A stretch of 64,000 nucleotides of DNA from Leptospira saintgironsiae. Its GTDB lineage: Bacteria > Spirochaetota > Leptospiria > Leptospirales > Leptospiraceae. The DNA lies in the NCBI RefSeq assembly GCF_002811765.1, contig NZ_NPDR01000005.1, forward strand, positions 233,441 through 297,440, written 5' to 3'. The notes beneath the pieces were generated by a model. The model did no database searches and was not told the DNA's origin. It was given only the letters and a program-made list of their open reading frames with translations. Made by a program: the position numbers and the translations under genes. This document shows positions 54,433 to 61,527 of the stretch, in pieces (position 1 is the first letter of the stretch; every line of letters starts with the position of its first letter).

Positions 54433-55197
54433 ATGAAAGTTGATAATATGATATTGTCTCAAAGATTCTGTGGTCCACCAAAAACAGGCAATGGCGGTTT
54501 TACTGCGGGTATTTTGGTGGAAGCTGTAGGAACGAACGCCGCTGAAATACGTTTACTAAGCCCAACTCCTGTTGAGACATCCATTATTCTGGAATCTAAA
54601 AAAGGACAACAAGGTGCAATCTATGACGATTCAAAGAAAATACTCGCAACTCTCAAATCAATCTCAGTAGAAGATTTTCCGGATTATAAATTGCCAACAG
54701 TTCCTGATCTCGAGGATGCAAAAAAGATATCTGCCTTTTATCCAGGGTTTACAACTCATCCATTTCCTACATGCTTCGTATGCGGTCCTAAAAGAGAAGT
54801 GAACGATGGGATGCGGATATTTGTTGGCCCTGCTCCCAAACAAATTGGATTTGAAAATCTCATGGTAGGGCATTGGCTACCAGACGAAACAGTTGAATCG
54901 GAGAATGGAATTGTAAGAGATGCGGTGATCTGGGGAGCTTTGGACTGCCCCGGTGGGTTTTCAGCTGTATTAGGTGAGCCACAGCTAATTGTACTGAGCA
55001 AAATATGCGGTAAAATTATAGAACGTCCGAAGACTGGAGAAAACTATATAGTAATGAGTTGGCGTTTACAGAAGATGTCAAGAGCCTTCAAAGTTATGAC
55101 TGCTATTTTTAAATCTGATTCGAAAAGTTTGATGGCAATCGCTGAAGCACTTTGGCTAGCTCCTCGAAATTGGGATAGTACAAATCAGGAATGGTAA
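54433..55197 (+). CDS. hotdog-fold thioesterase-like protein
   Basis: 254 aa from the ATG at 54433 with TTGGAGAAAACT before it. It looks like two tandem hotdog halves: G-N-G-G-F-T-A-G-I-L in the first and A-L-D-C-P-G-G-F-S-A in the second, with a central P-T-C-F-V-C-G-P Cys pair. Family members are uncharacterised. Probably co-transcribed with the methyltransferase under the MarR regulator. Ends in a hairpin terminator. Confidence 0.65.
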   Translation: MKVDNMILSQRFCGPPKTGNGGFTAGILVEAVGTNAAEIRLLSPTPVETSIILESKKGQQGAIYDDSKKILATLKSISVEDFPDYKLPTVPDLEDAKKISAFYPGFTTHPFPTCFVCGPKREVNDGMRIFVGPAPKQIGFENLMVGHWLPDETVESENGIVRDAVIWGALDCPGGFSAVLGEPQLIVLSKICGKIIERPKTGENYIVMSWRLQKMSRAFKVMTAIFKSDSKSLMAIAEALWLAPRNWDSTNQEW

Positions 55198-55205
55198 TTG
55201 TAAGT

Positions 55206-55236
55206 AGCGCTGTATCACGCATGGAGAAACAGCGCT
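55206..55236. terminator. 8-bp stem-loop between convergent genes
   Basis: AGCGCTGT (55206-55213) pairs perfectly with ACAGCGCT (55229-55236) around a 15-nt loop, 8 bp after one stop and 24 bp before the other. Confidence 0.7.
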
Positions 55237-55260
55237 GACTTCGAAGAGAAGAATTACGTA

Positions 55261-55818
55261 TTAGTTTTTTCTTTTATAGTGAAGAGCAGTGATGCCGGAT
55301 TGAAAAGTTTCCGAACTTACAAAATCCAGTAGAAGCCTTTCTTGTAGTTTGATTGTTTCGAATAATCGAGGGCCTTTTCCAACAATTACTGGATGAACTA
55401 CGAAACGATATTCATCAATTAAATTAAGCTCAGAGAGTTGAGAACCAAGACTCAAGCTACCCACGAAAATATCCTTTGCAGACTGTTTCTTCAAAACATT
55501 TACTTCATCTGCAAGACTTTCACGTGCTAGTCGAGAATTCATATCATCAACATGTTTCAATGTAGAAGAGAATAAGATCTTCTCAAGTGAGGTGAACACT
55601 TGAGCAAATTCATTCGTTATCTCTGATGCAGATTGGCCTTTTGCGATTTCTGGCCAATAAGGCACCATTAGTTGGTATGTGACCCGCCCGTACAGGATTA
55701 CATCTGCTGTGCGAAGTAGATCTGTGAAATATTTGTGCAGGCCTTCGTCTGGAACCATATCCATGTGGCCGCAACATCCATCCGTACTAATGTTAATCGC
55801 AAAAATAACTTTTCTCAT
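55261..55818 (-). CDS. RibD-C/dihydrofolate-reductase-like protein
   Basis: 185 aa. [10 protein letters not shown] near the start, [10 protein letters not shown]...[12 protein letters not shown] and [11 protein letters not shown] define the RibD C-terminal reductase family. Same family as the gene at 52253 but clearly divergent in sequence. Likely NADPH-dependent; substrate unknown. Confidence 0.88.
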   Translation of the reverse strand: MRKVIFAINISTDGCCGHMDMVPDEGLHKYFTDLLRTADVILYGRVTYQLMVPYWPEIAKGQSASEITNEFAQVFTSLEKILFSSTLKHVDDMNSRLARESLADEVNVLKKQSAKDIFVGSLSLGSQLSELNLIDEYRFVVHPVIVGKGPRLFETIKLQERLLLDFVSSETFQSGITALHYKRKN

Positions 55819-55956
55819 AGGTCTATTTATAAATAGCTAGGCTTAGTGTAGATAAAATAAGAGATAGATTTTTAAAGAAAAATGTGAAGACAGCGAGAGA
55901 ACTCCCGCTGGGAAATCGATTGGTTATGTGAAAAAAAGTAAGTTCTTTTTAGTTAG

Positions 55957-55988
55957 TCTCTTGCAGCTTACATATATAGTGCAAGAGA
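55957..55988 (-). terminator. 9-bp stem-loop downstream of the RRM gene
   Basis: TCTCTTGCA (55957-55965) pairs perfectly with TGCAAGAGA (55980-55988) around a 14-nt loop, 27 bp after the stop of the - strand RRM gene. A second hairpin (CAGCG 55891-55895 with CGCTG 55906-55910) lies further on. Confidence 0.6.
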
Positions 55989-56015
55989 ACTATCTAAATT
56001 AGTAGTATAAAAAGT

Positions 56016-56321
56016 TTACCAACGATCGCGTTGGAACTTTCTATCGTTATTTCTGCTATTGCGGTCAGATCTTGATCTTTCTTCAGCAATCGAAACTGTG
56101 ATGTTTCGACCATCTACTTCTTTACCATTAAGTTCTGAAATAGCTGCTTTGGCAGAATCTTGATCCGCAAAAGTAACAAAGCCAAATCCTCTGGATCTTC
56201 CGGTTTCGCGATCAACCACGATATTCGCTTCTTGAATAGCGCCATGGGCTTCAAAGACTTGACGTAGAGTTTGGTCAGTTGTTGACCAGCTGAGTCCACC
56301 AACAAATAGTTTGGATGACAT
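56016..56321 (-). CDS. RRM-domain RNA-binding protein (copy 1)
   Basis: 101 aa. RNP2 is L-F-V-G-G-L (about 5-10) and RNP1 is R-G-F-G-F-V-T-F (about 43-50), followed by an Arg/Asn/Asp-rich tail ending in W. Close paralogue of the gene at 59892; both also share their leader sequences. Such glycine-poor single-RRM proteins act as RNA chaperones or cold-shock-like proteins in bacteria. AACGAGGAT precedes the ATG. Confidence 0.93.
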   Translation of the reverse strand: MSSKLFVGGLSWSTTDQTLRQVFEAHGAIQEANIVVDRETGRSRGFGFVTFADQDSAKAAISELNGKEVDGRNITVSIAEERSRSDRNSRNNDRKFQRDRW

Positions 56322-56440
56322 AAATATTATCCTCGTTCCATACTGAGATATTAAATAATCTGTATGATAGTAAATTAGGTCGTTACGGGCTATGCGATTA
56401 AAACAGAACGAGTAAAGAGCACTAATGCCATTAAATTATT
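56322..56440 (-). promoter_or_regulatory. conserved structured leader of RRM copy 1
   Basis: Reading towards the gene, a block shared with 60195-60310 (including CGTTCTGTTTTAA and TAGCCCGTA) is followed by a hairpin (CATAC 56339-56343 and AGA 56346-56348 with TCT 56359-56361 and GTATG 56362-56366) just before the ribosome-binding site. Conserved upstream sequence and a retained hairpin suggest an RNA regulatory leader. Confidence 0.55.
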
Positions 56441-56562
56441 ATAGGCAAATGCAGACAAGAACCTTTTTAGTGCGAGTTTAAAAGTAAAAGCGCTAATCTA
56501 TCGATATTTTTTGCATTGGCGAGAGGACCGCCCTAGCAAGTTCGAGCGGCACGGAAAATGCC

Positions 56563-56928
56563 TCATTTGGTAACATGTTCGTAAGCTTGTGCTAACCGCT
56601 GCCAGGAATTTACATGCATCCATGAAAATGCAAAATAGAAGATGCCCAAGAGGAGCTGTTTCAAACGAGATTTGTTCTGGATGGAATGAGAAATCCTATC
56701 TACCAGCCACTTCTCATCAAAGCCGCTCCAGACCCCGGCAGCACTGAACAAATTCCATTGAAGAATTGGAAACACTTCGTCCCTATCAATTCTTTTTGCC
56801 TGGGCAATACTGAATTTGTTTTCAAAGATGATCGATGCAATACGAGCGTAATCCGATTCCTCAAGTTCAGTGTCAAGATACAGTTCCGAAATCGCAATCC
56901 ATACCGCTGATCGATTTGTTAAGCCCAT
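56563..56928 (-). CDS. DUF7079-like protein
   Basis: 121 aa. The pattern V-W-I-A-I-S-E-L-Y-L-D-T-E-L, then D-R-D-E-V-F-P-I-L-Q-W-N-L and A-G-V-W-S-G-F-D-E-K-W-L resembles the small DUF7079 family, whose members are about this length. Function unknown. Monocistronic, 60 bp upstream of the VOC gene on the same strand. Confidence 0.6.
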   Translation of the reverse strand: MGLTNRSAVWIAISELYLDTELEESDYARIASIIFENKFSIAQAKRIDRDEVFPILQWNLFSAAGVWSGFDEKWLVDRISHSIQNKSRLKQLLLGIFYFAFSWMHVNSWQRLAQAYEHVTK

Positions 56929-56988
56929 GCTGATTTCTTAAAAAATGGCGGCCAATTAAGCAATCTCCTCGCCGCTCACCCTTCCATT

Positions 56989-57474
56989 TTACTTTAACTC
57001 AGAAATTATTAGTTTTTTCTGTTTGAAGGTGTTCATCATTGCTTTTCTGCTTATTACCGGGTCGCTATTATGAATAAGGTCAAAATATTCAGTTGGAACC
57101 ACTTGCCAAGATAACCCGTACTTATCTTTACACCAACCACAAGGTCCTTCTTCACCGCCGTTAGTTGTTAAGGCATCCCAATAGTAATCTACTTCTGCTT
57201 GGTCTTTGCAATTAATAACAAGAGAGATTGCTTCATTAAATTTAAATAATGGTCCTGCCGCTAAGATACTAAATTCAACACCTGCTAAGTCCATTACAGC
57301 TGTTTCAAATTCGCCGGATAAATCATCAGAATCAGGGTTACCGTCTTTCGGCATTTTGGTAAATAAACGATAATCTTTCAATTTACCATCTTTAAATATT
57401 GATAGGTAGTATTCAGCTACAGATTTTGCATCCTTTTCTACCCACAAACAAGGTGTGATTTTTTGTTGTATCAT
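56989..57474 (-). CDS. PhnB-like VOC protein
   Basis: 161 aa. P-C-L-W-V-E-K-D-A-K-S-V-A-E-Y-Y-L-S-I-F near the start and C-G-W-C-K-D-K-Y-G-L-S-W-Q-V-V-P match the 3-demethylubiquinone-methyltransferase-like (PhnB) subgroup of VOC proteins, often annotated as glyoxalase or bleomycin-resistance-like. Likely binds a small molecule with or without metal; role unknown. Confidence 0.9.
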   Translation of the reverse strand: MIQQKITPCLWVEKDAKSVAEYYLSIFKDGKLKDYRLFTKMPKDGNPDSDDLSGEFETAVMDLAGVEFSILAAGPLFKFNEAISLVINCKDQAEVDYYWDALTTNGGEEGPCGWCKDKYGLSWQVVPTEYFDLIHNSDPVISRKAMMNTFKQKKLIISELK

Positions 57475-57659
57475 ATTTCCCCAACATATATTATTTAATT
57501 TGTTCTTCGATTTATAAAGTGAATCACTAAAACTGGAAACAATTTTTCATTGGTTTTTCTTTGTATGAAACGAAAAATCCATCCAGATTAAAATGTAGTC
57601 TGAGGGGATTTGCATTAGTCGATGAGGCAAAGCAGAAATAGTTAGGTAAAGTAACGCTT

Positions 57660-58172
57660 TTATAACTTACCTTTTATTAAATCCTTAATAGCTAATAAAT
57701 CACTTGAAGAAAAGTCAGCATCATACGGAAATTCACCTGAATAAAAGCGAATCGAAAAGCTATTGGCGTTTAGTAAATTATTCTGTAATTCCTTTGTGAG
57801 AATAATTTCGGCAGAATATGAATTCCACGATGAGAATCTATAGCCCTCTATACTATTTTTGGAATTTTGAAGTTCAATTTTGATTTTCTTATCATCTAGT
57901 TTAAAAAAAGCAGAAGAACCCAATGGTTGATCATGATCCGTGAATCTGGAAAAAAGATAACACTTAATAACAGGTTCTGAGCCTTCAGCAACTGTTTTCG
58001 TCAATGTCGCAAATAGCGTTTTACCTCCTCTTGGTATAGGATTTGTGTAAACATACATGTCTAAGCTAAAGGTAGTCTGATTTTTAAAGTCATCTTTAAA
58101 AACTTTAACTTTCCCATAAGATAGACACTGTAATGTTAATACGCCTATTATTGCTATGGCTGATTTTTTCAT
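57660..58172 (-). CDS. hypothetical exported protein, paralogue of the lipoprotein at 45464
   Basis: 170 aa from the ATG at 58172, preceded by ACGAGGAAGA; the frame extends to 58274 but that part runs into a decayed repeat. Signal-like N-terminus (K-K-S-A-I-A-I-I-G-V-L-T-L-Q-C), so it may be a lipoprotein. D-D-F-K-N-Q-T-T-F-S-L-D-M near the start and I-I-L-T-K-E-L...S-S-S-D-L-L-A-I-K-D-L-I-K near the end align with the 45464 protein. Function unknown. Confidence 0.62.
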   Translation of the reverse strand: MKKSAIAIIGVLTLQCLSYGKVKVFKDDFKNQTTFSLDMYVYTNPIPRGGKTLFATLTKTVAEGSEPVIKCYLFSRFTDHDQPLGSSAFFKLDDKKIKIELQNSKNSIEGYRFSSWNSYSAEIILTKELQNNLLNANSFSIRFYSGEFPYDADFSSSDLLAIKDLIKGKL

Positions 58173-58203
58173 TCTTCCTCGTATGTGATCATTGCTATTA
58201 AAT

Positions 58204-58262
58204 AAATTGAAAGCGAGAGTGCGAAAGCAGCTCGAAGCGCTGCGGAAGAGCCGATAGTTTTG
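58204..58262 (+). repeat. truncated attC-like repeat (copy A)
   Basis: Only the right-hand part of the repeat unit is present: a GCGAGAG-like start, GCTCGAAGCGCTGCGGAAG, then GAGCCGATAGTTTT in place of GCACCGATAGTTAG. Its left half and a proper right-hand box are missing. It is the leftmost and most decayed member of the family in the window. Confidence 0.65.
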
Positions 58263-58288
58263 CTTAGTTATCAATTTAAAAGGCGACT

Positions 58289-59212
58289 TTATTGTATTCC
58301 GTGCTTTATTGTGACTGTAATATAGCCCGAATTATTATTTAGAGCAGTATCGTTAATTCTGCATTCTGGATATCCACCCATTTGAAACTCAAATTCGCCC
58401 GTCGAAAAGATTAGTTCTCTGTTAGTATTCAATCTACATACCAATTGTCCGTGATTCAAATTTGAAAATATCCGGAAATCTCCCCATTGCGAAGGATTTA
58501 CAGAAGAACCTCTTGAATCCAATTGAAGTTGATTATCAGTCATAGACCAATAACCTTGTGCCTCAACTTTTACCGACGTATTTGATTCTATCAGGACATT
58601 TAAGACCTGCCACCCATCTCTCGCAGTTACTATACCACTAAAGTCTTTTTTACTTTCAGGGTGCTCTTCATATAATTTGAGAATATATTCGCTTGTAGGA
58701 ATTATAGCTGTTCCTACAGACGCAATTTTTCCGTCAGAGATATTTACGATTCTTGCATCAAATCTTATCGTATTATTTCTCTTTTGAATAGTTCCAAGTA
58801 AAAGCAAATCTGCGCCTGATAATTTTATTGTTTCGATCGTTGATGCATCAGCCAAACCAATTTTCCCATACAAGATCTCATCTAATATTCCATCAATTCT
58901 TTGTCTTTCTACCAAGTCAAAATGATCGGGCTTAAACATTTCATTTTGCAATGCATTTGCTAAATAAATTCCAAGTTTTGGGGTAACTAAAATATACTTT
59001 GCAAGAGGCTTAACTAAATCGTTCCTAGCAAATGATGCAATAGCTAGTGCTCTCCTATCCTTTGGCTTATAATTTAAAAGAAGTTGTTCTTTAAGTTCCT
59101 TAGCGGCCTTATCTATTTCATCTAGATATTGATAATTCAAATTCTCTTTATGAACTGATGAAACACATGAAAAAATAGTAAGAATTGAGAATAATATAAC
59201 TTTCACTTTCAT
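58289..59212 (-). CDS. FlgO/CsgG-like lipoprotein with C-terminal lectin-like beta-sandwich
   Basis: 307 aa. Signal peptide ends in I-F-S-C, a usable lipobox. Residues about 45-175 follow the FlgO/CsgG-like pattern: R-R-A-L-A-I-A-S-F, L-A-N-A-L-Q-N-E-M, F-D-L-V-E-R-Q-R-I-D-G-I-L-D-E, G-A-D-L-L-L-L-G-T-I, A-R-I-V-N-I-S-D-G-K-I. Residues about 205-307 resemble PA-IL/LecA-type beta-sandwiches (V-E-A-Q-G-Y-W and N-D-T-A-L-N-N-N-S-G-Y-I-T-V). FlgO-type proteins are outer-membrane or flagellar-associated; a carbohydrate-binding tail is an inference. It lies between the two leftmost repeats of the array. Confidence 0.7.
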   Translation of the reverse strand: MKVKVILFSILTIFSCVSSVHKENLNYQYLDEIDKAAKELKEQLLLNYKPKDRRALAIASFARNDLVKPLAKYILVTPKLGIYLANALQNEMFKPDHFDLVERQRIDGILDEILYGKIGLADASTIETIKLSGADLLLLGTIQKRNNTIRFDARIVNISDGKIASVGTAIIPTSEYILKLYEEHPESKKDFSGIVTARDGWQVLNVLIESNTSVKVEAQGYWSMTDNQLQLDSRGSSVNPSQWGDFRIFSNLNHGQLVCRLNTNRELIFSTGEFEFQMGGYPECRINDTALNNNSGYITVTIKHGIQ

Positions 59213-59246
59213 AATTTATCTTTTCCTTTTTATTTTTGACGATTGC

Positions 59247-59386
59247 GACTAACGACCAAGGTGTTCTGATGTTCGCAACGGCACGAGTTTGCCCTCCAAA
59301 CAAAGTGACTGGCGCGAATGCGGTGCAGCCTAAGAAGTGAGTCGCAAAGCGATCTCCGAGCGGAGTGGAAGCACCGATAGTTAGAC
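59247..59386. repeat. attC-like repeat, copy B (diverged)
   Basis: Outer boxes GACTAAC (59247) and GTTAGAC (59380). The ends match the family (CTAACGACCAAGGTG and GTGGAAGCACCGATAGTTAG), but the centre has diverged strongly. It bounds the left side of the RRM/51-aa module. Confidence 0.8.
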
Positions 59387-59498
59387 GCAGTGTGGATAGA
59401 AATTAGGCGTATGTTTCAAAGAATAGCAAGAAGTCTATGAAACTACAAACTTACTTACCGGCTGAGGGATGAAGAAAGAATTAAAGTAAATTGCATGT

Positions 59499-59654
59499 TT
59501 ATTCTTCTTTTTCTAGTGAAAGATCCTGCTCTGAGTTATTACTTTTCTTTTCTTCATTACGGATCTTGCGTTTCTCAAGCTTTTCTTGCCTGATTTCCTT
59601 CTTTTTTATTTCGCGTTGTCTTTTTACAAAGGACAAGTTACCTTTTTGGGCCAT
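59499..59654 (-). CDS. small basic protein, 51 aa
   Basis: Too short for many gene finders, but convincing: ATG at 59654 with AGGAGAG 5 nt upstream and a helical, highly charged product (M-A-Q-K-G-N-L-S-F-V-K-R-Q-R-E, then Lys/Arg/Glu repeats, acidic end). Short proteins starting with G-N-x-x-F-x-K-R-Q-R-E and rich in Lys are found in several bacterial phyla. Possibly RNA-associated given its RRM neighbour on the same strand. No function is established. Confidence 0.7.
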   Translation of the reverse strand: MAQKGNLSFVKRQREIKKKEIRQEKLEKRKIRNEEKKSNNSEQDLSLEKEE

Positions 59655-59891
59655 ATAGCTCTCCTATTAAATAAAAATCGACTTTTTGCTCTAGGGGTCA
59701 TATAGGGCTTTAAAGAAGAAAGTATGAAGGTTATGAAAGACTCCTTTTAAGATGTAATCGCCAAAGCGAGAAAGGAAGCCAAACCTTTTTCGATTAATCC
59801 TCTTGCGTTGATATCTCGAGCATAATTGAAAATGCGCTGAGATACGATAACACAAGAGGATTTACCTATTTAAATTGCAAATGTAGATCGT

Positions 59892-60194
59892 CTACCAGCG
59901 ATCTTGCTGAAACTTCCGATTACCATTCCTATTACGGTCAGATCTTGCTTTATCTTCGGCAACTGAGACTACGATATTGCGTCCGTCTAAATCTTTCCCA
60001 TTGAGTGCTGAAATCGCTGTTTTCGCTGAATATTGATCAGCAAAAGTAACAAAGCCGAACCCTCTTGATCTTCCGGTCTCACGATCTATTACTATATTTG
60101 CTTCCTGAATAGCGCCATGAGTCTCAAACAATTGGCGTAAGGTTAAATCGGTGGTTGACCAGCTAAGACCACCTACGAATAATTTGGATGACAT
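59892..60194 (-). CDS. RRM-domain RNA-binding protein (copy 2)
   Basis: 100 aa, RNP2 L-F-V-G-G-L and RNP1 R-G-F-G-F-V-T-F, with the same Arg/Asn-rich tail ending in W as the gene at 56016. The two proteins are nearly identical through the RRM (for example the G-R-S-R-G-F-G-F block). It sits inside a module bounded by attC-like repeats together with the 51-aa gene, which suggests it may have been captured as a cassette. Confidence 0.92.
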   Translation of the reverse strand: MSSKLFVGGLSWSTTDLTLRQLFETHGAIQEANIVIDRETGRSRGFGFVTFADQYSAKTAISALNGKDLDGRNIVVSVAEDKARSDRNRNGNRKFQQDRW

Positions 60195-60310
60195 GAATTT
60201 TATCCTCGTTCTATACGGATCCCCATGAAAGTTCCGTATGATAATTTAATTTAGATCAGTACGGGCTATGCAGTTAAAACAGAACGAGTAGAGAGCTTTA
60301 ATGTCATTAA
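60195..60310 (-). promoter_or_regulatory. conserved structured leader of RRM copy 2
   Basis: Shares a long block with the leader of copy 1, including the sequence around TACGGGCTATGC (+ strand, near 60260). A hairpin (ATACGGA 60213-60219 with TCCGTAT 60233-60239) precedes the ribosome-binding site at the same place as in copy 1, although its bases differ. Confidence 0.58.
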
Positions 60311-60462
60311 GTTCTTAGAATCAATCTCCTACAAGAAACATTTAGATAGCACTTAAGGAAAATGGATCGCGATCATAAACCGTCTTATCCCTTTTCAATA
60401 TAGTAAGTTTTGCGATTTATTGTAATGTTTCATATATCAATATCGAATATTATCCGCATTAC

Positions 60463-60617
60463 GCCTAACGACCAAGGGTTATCGACGTTTTGCGGGTGCG
60501 TAAGCACTTGGCGCGAGACTTGCTTTGCAAACGAAGTGACAGATGCAAATGTGCCGAAGGCCAAGCGAGAGTTGCGTAAGCAAGCTCGAAGCGCTGCGGA
60601 AGCACCGATAGTTAGTT
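60463..60617. repeat. attC-like repeat, copy C
   Basis: Outer boxes GCCTAAC (60463) and GTTAGTT (60611). Longest copy (155 bp), with a larger central loop (GGGTGCGTAAGCACTTG). Left box complements the right box of copy B; right box complements the left box of copy D. Confidence 0.85.
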
Positions 60618-60636
60618 ACCGTTCTGGCTTTTTATC

Positions 60637-60663
60637 TTGACAATTCCTTACTTTTTCTATTAT
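60637..60663 (+). promoter_or_regulatory. candidate promoter of the AbrB/VapC cassette
   Basis: TTGACA (60637-60642) and TATTAT (60658-60663) with 15-bp spacing, only 10 bp before the antitoxin ATG, so any transcript would have almost no leader. Spacing is shorter than optimal. Confidence 0.4.
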
Positions 60664-60672
60664 TGTAAGGAT

Positions 60673-60915
60673 ATGAAGCTTAGGTCTAAAATAACTTCAA
60701 AATACCAAATCACAATTCCTAAAGAAATCAGGGATTCCCTAAAGCTCTCCATGGAAGATGTGATCGAGTGGTCAATTGATGAACAAGGGATTCATATAGA
60801 ATCTGCCAATAAGCCATTCCTTAAATATAAGGGGTTTCTCAATAAAGGATCTACTGATACTAAATCGGATATTAAGAAAGCCTGGGAAGAAAGAGCTAAA
60901 AGATATTCTAAATGA
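60673..60915 (+). CDS. vapB: AbrB-type antitoxin (VapB family)
   Basis: 80 aa from the ATG at 60673 (TAAGGAT upstream). SpoVT/AbrB swapped-hairpin domain: K-L-R-S-K-I-T-S-K-Y-Q-I-T-I-P-K-E-I-R-D-S-L-type start split over residues 2-22. The C-terminal tail (about 45-80) should bind and block the toxin. Antitoxin precedes toxin with an ATGA overlap. It binds DNA to autoregulate. This pair is on the + strand, opposite to the other modules in the array. Confidence 0.9.
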   Translation: MKLRSKITSKYQITIPKEIRDSLKLSMEDVIEWSIDEQGIHIESANKPFLKYKGFLNKGSTDTKSDIKKAWEERAKRYSK

Positions 60916-61322
60916 AACTCATTTTAGATACTAATTGTTACATTTCGTTTCTGAATAAGAGAAACCAAGAACAACATGAAAAAATGGTTTCCTTTTGGGA
61001 ACGAATCTCTCGATTAGAATATGAAATCATACTCACATCCCATAACATTTCCGAGATCGTCTTTGTTTTTAAGAGTATTTATTCTGTTGAACAAAAAGAG
61101 ATTAATCAAATTATTCAGGATCTTATAGCAAATCCAGGCGTTTCCTTTGAACCAGCTTATTATCCGGAAACTATACTTTCCTTATGGCCTAAGCATATTA
61201 AAGATTACGGTGATGCAGTTTTAGCTGCTGCCAGCAGAACATTAGAAGCCAAAATAGTAACCTTTGATCAAGAATTTAGTAAATCTTTGAAGAAGTTAAA
61301 TCTGGATCCTCATCATATCTGA
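60912..61322 (+). CDS. vapC: VapC-type PIN-domain toxin
   Basis: 136 aa. PIN nuclease with L-D-T-N-C at the N-terminus (first catalytic Asp), E at I-S-E-I-V-F, D-Y-G-D-A-V-L-A-A-A and V-T-F-D-Q-E-F near the end: the four acidic residues needed for metal-dependent RNA cleavage. VapC toxins usually cleave tRNA or rRNA. Overlaps the AbrB-type antitoxin start-to-stop. Confidence 0.9.
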   Translation: MKLILDTNCYISFLNKRNQEQHEKMVSFWERISRLEYEIILTSHNISEIVFVFKSIYSVEQKEINQIIQDLIANPGVSFEPAYYPETILSLWPKHIKDYGDAVLAAASRTLEAKIVTFDQEFSKSLKKLNLDPHHI

Positions 61323-61373
61323 TGCCTAAGTCTTCTGTTTTTTTGAATTGAAGAAATACTCAGCTAGAATGGC

Positions 61374-61514
61374 AACTAACGACCAAGGTGTTCCGACGTT
61401 TGCAATGGCGCGAGGCTTGCTATGCAAGACGAGTGACAGAAGCAAATGTGGCGAAGCCCGAGCGAGAGTTGCGTAAGCAATCTCGAAGCGCAGCGGAAGC
61501 ACCGATAGTTAGAC
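61374..61514. repeat. attC-like repeat, copy D
   Basis: Outer boxes AACTAAC (61374) and GTTAGAC (61508). Near-identical to copies E and F. The 14-nt flank beyond its right box complements the flank left of copy E. Confidence 0.88.
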
Positions 61515-61527
61515 GACGGTCTCAAGT

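Noticed and set aside
56515..56575. Possible decayed repeat remnant (GCGAGAG...GTTCGAGCGGCACGGAA)
   Set aside because: Similarity is too short and gapped to separate from chance.
57600..57660. Possible further attC-like box (ATAGTTAGG near 57631-57640)
   Set aside because: Only the short box resembles the repeat; no matching second box or inner stem was found.
58173..58274. N-terminal extension of the protein at 57660
   Set aside because: It would translate the truncated repeat copy A; the internal ATG at 58172 has a ribosome-binding site and starts a signal peptide.
60410..60640. 76-aa frame on + strand
   Set aside because: It reads straight through repeat copy C; the apparent protein is the translated repeat.
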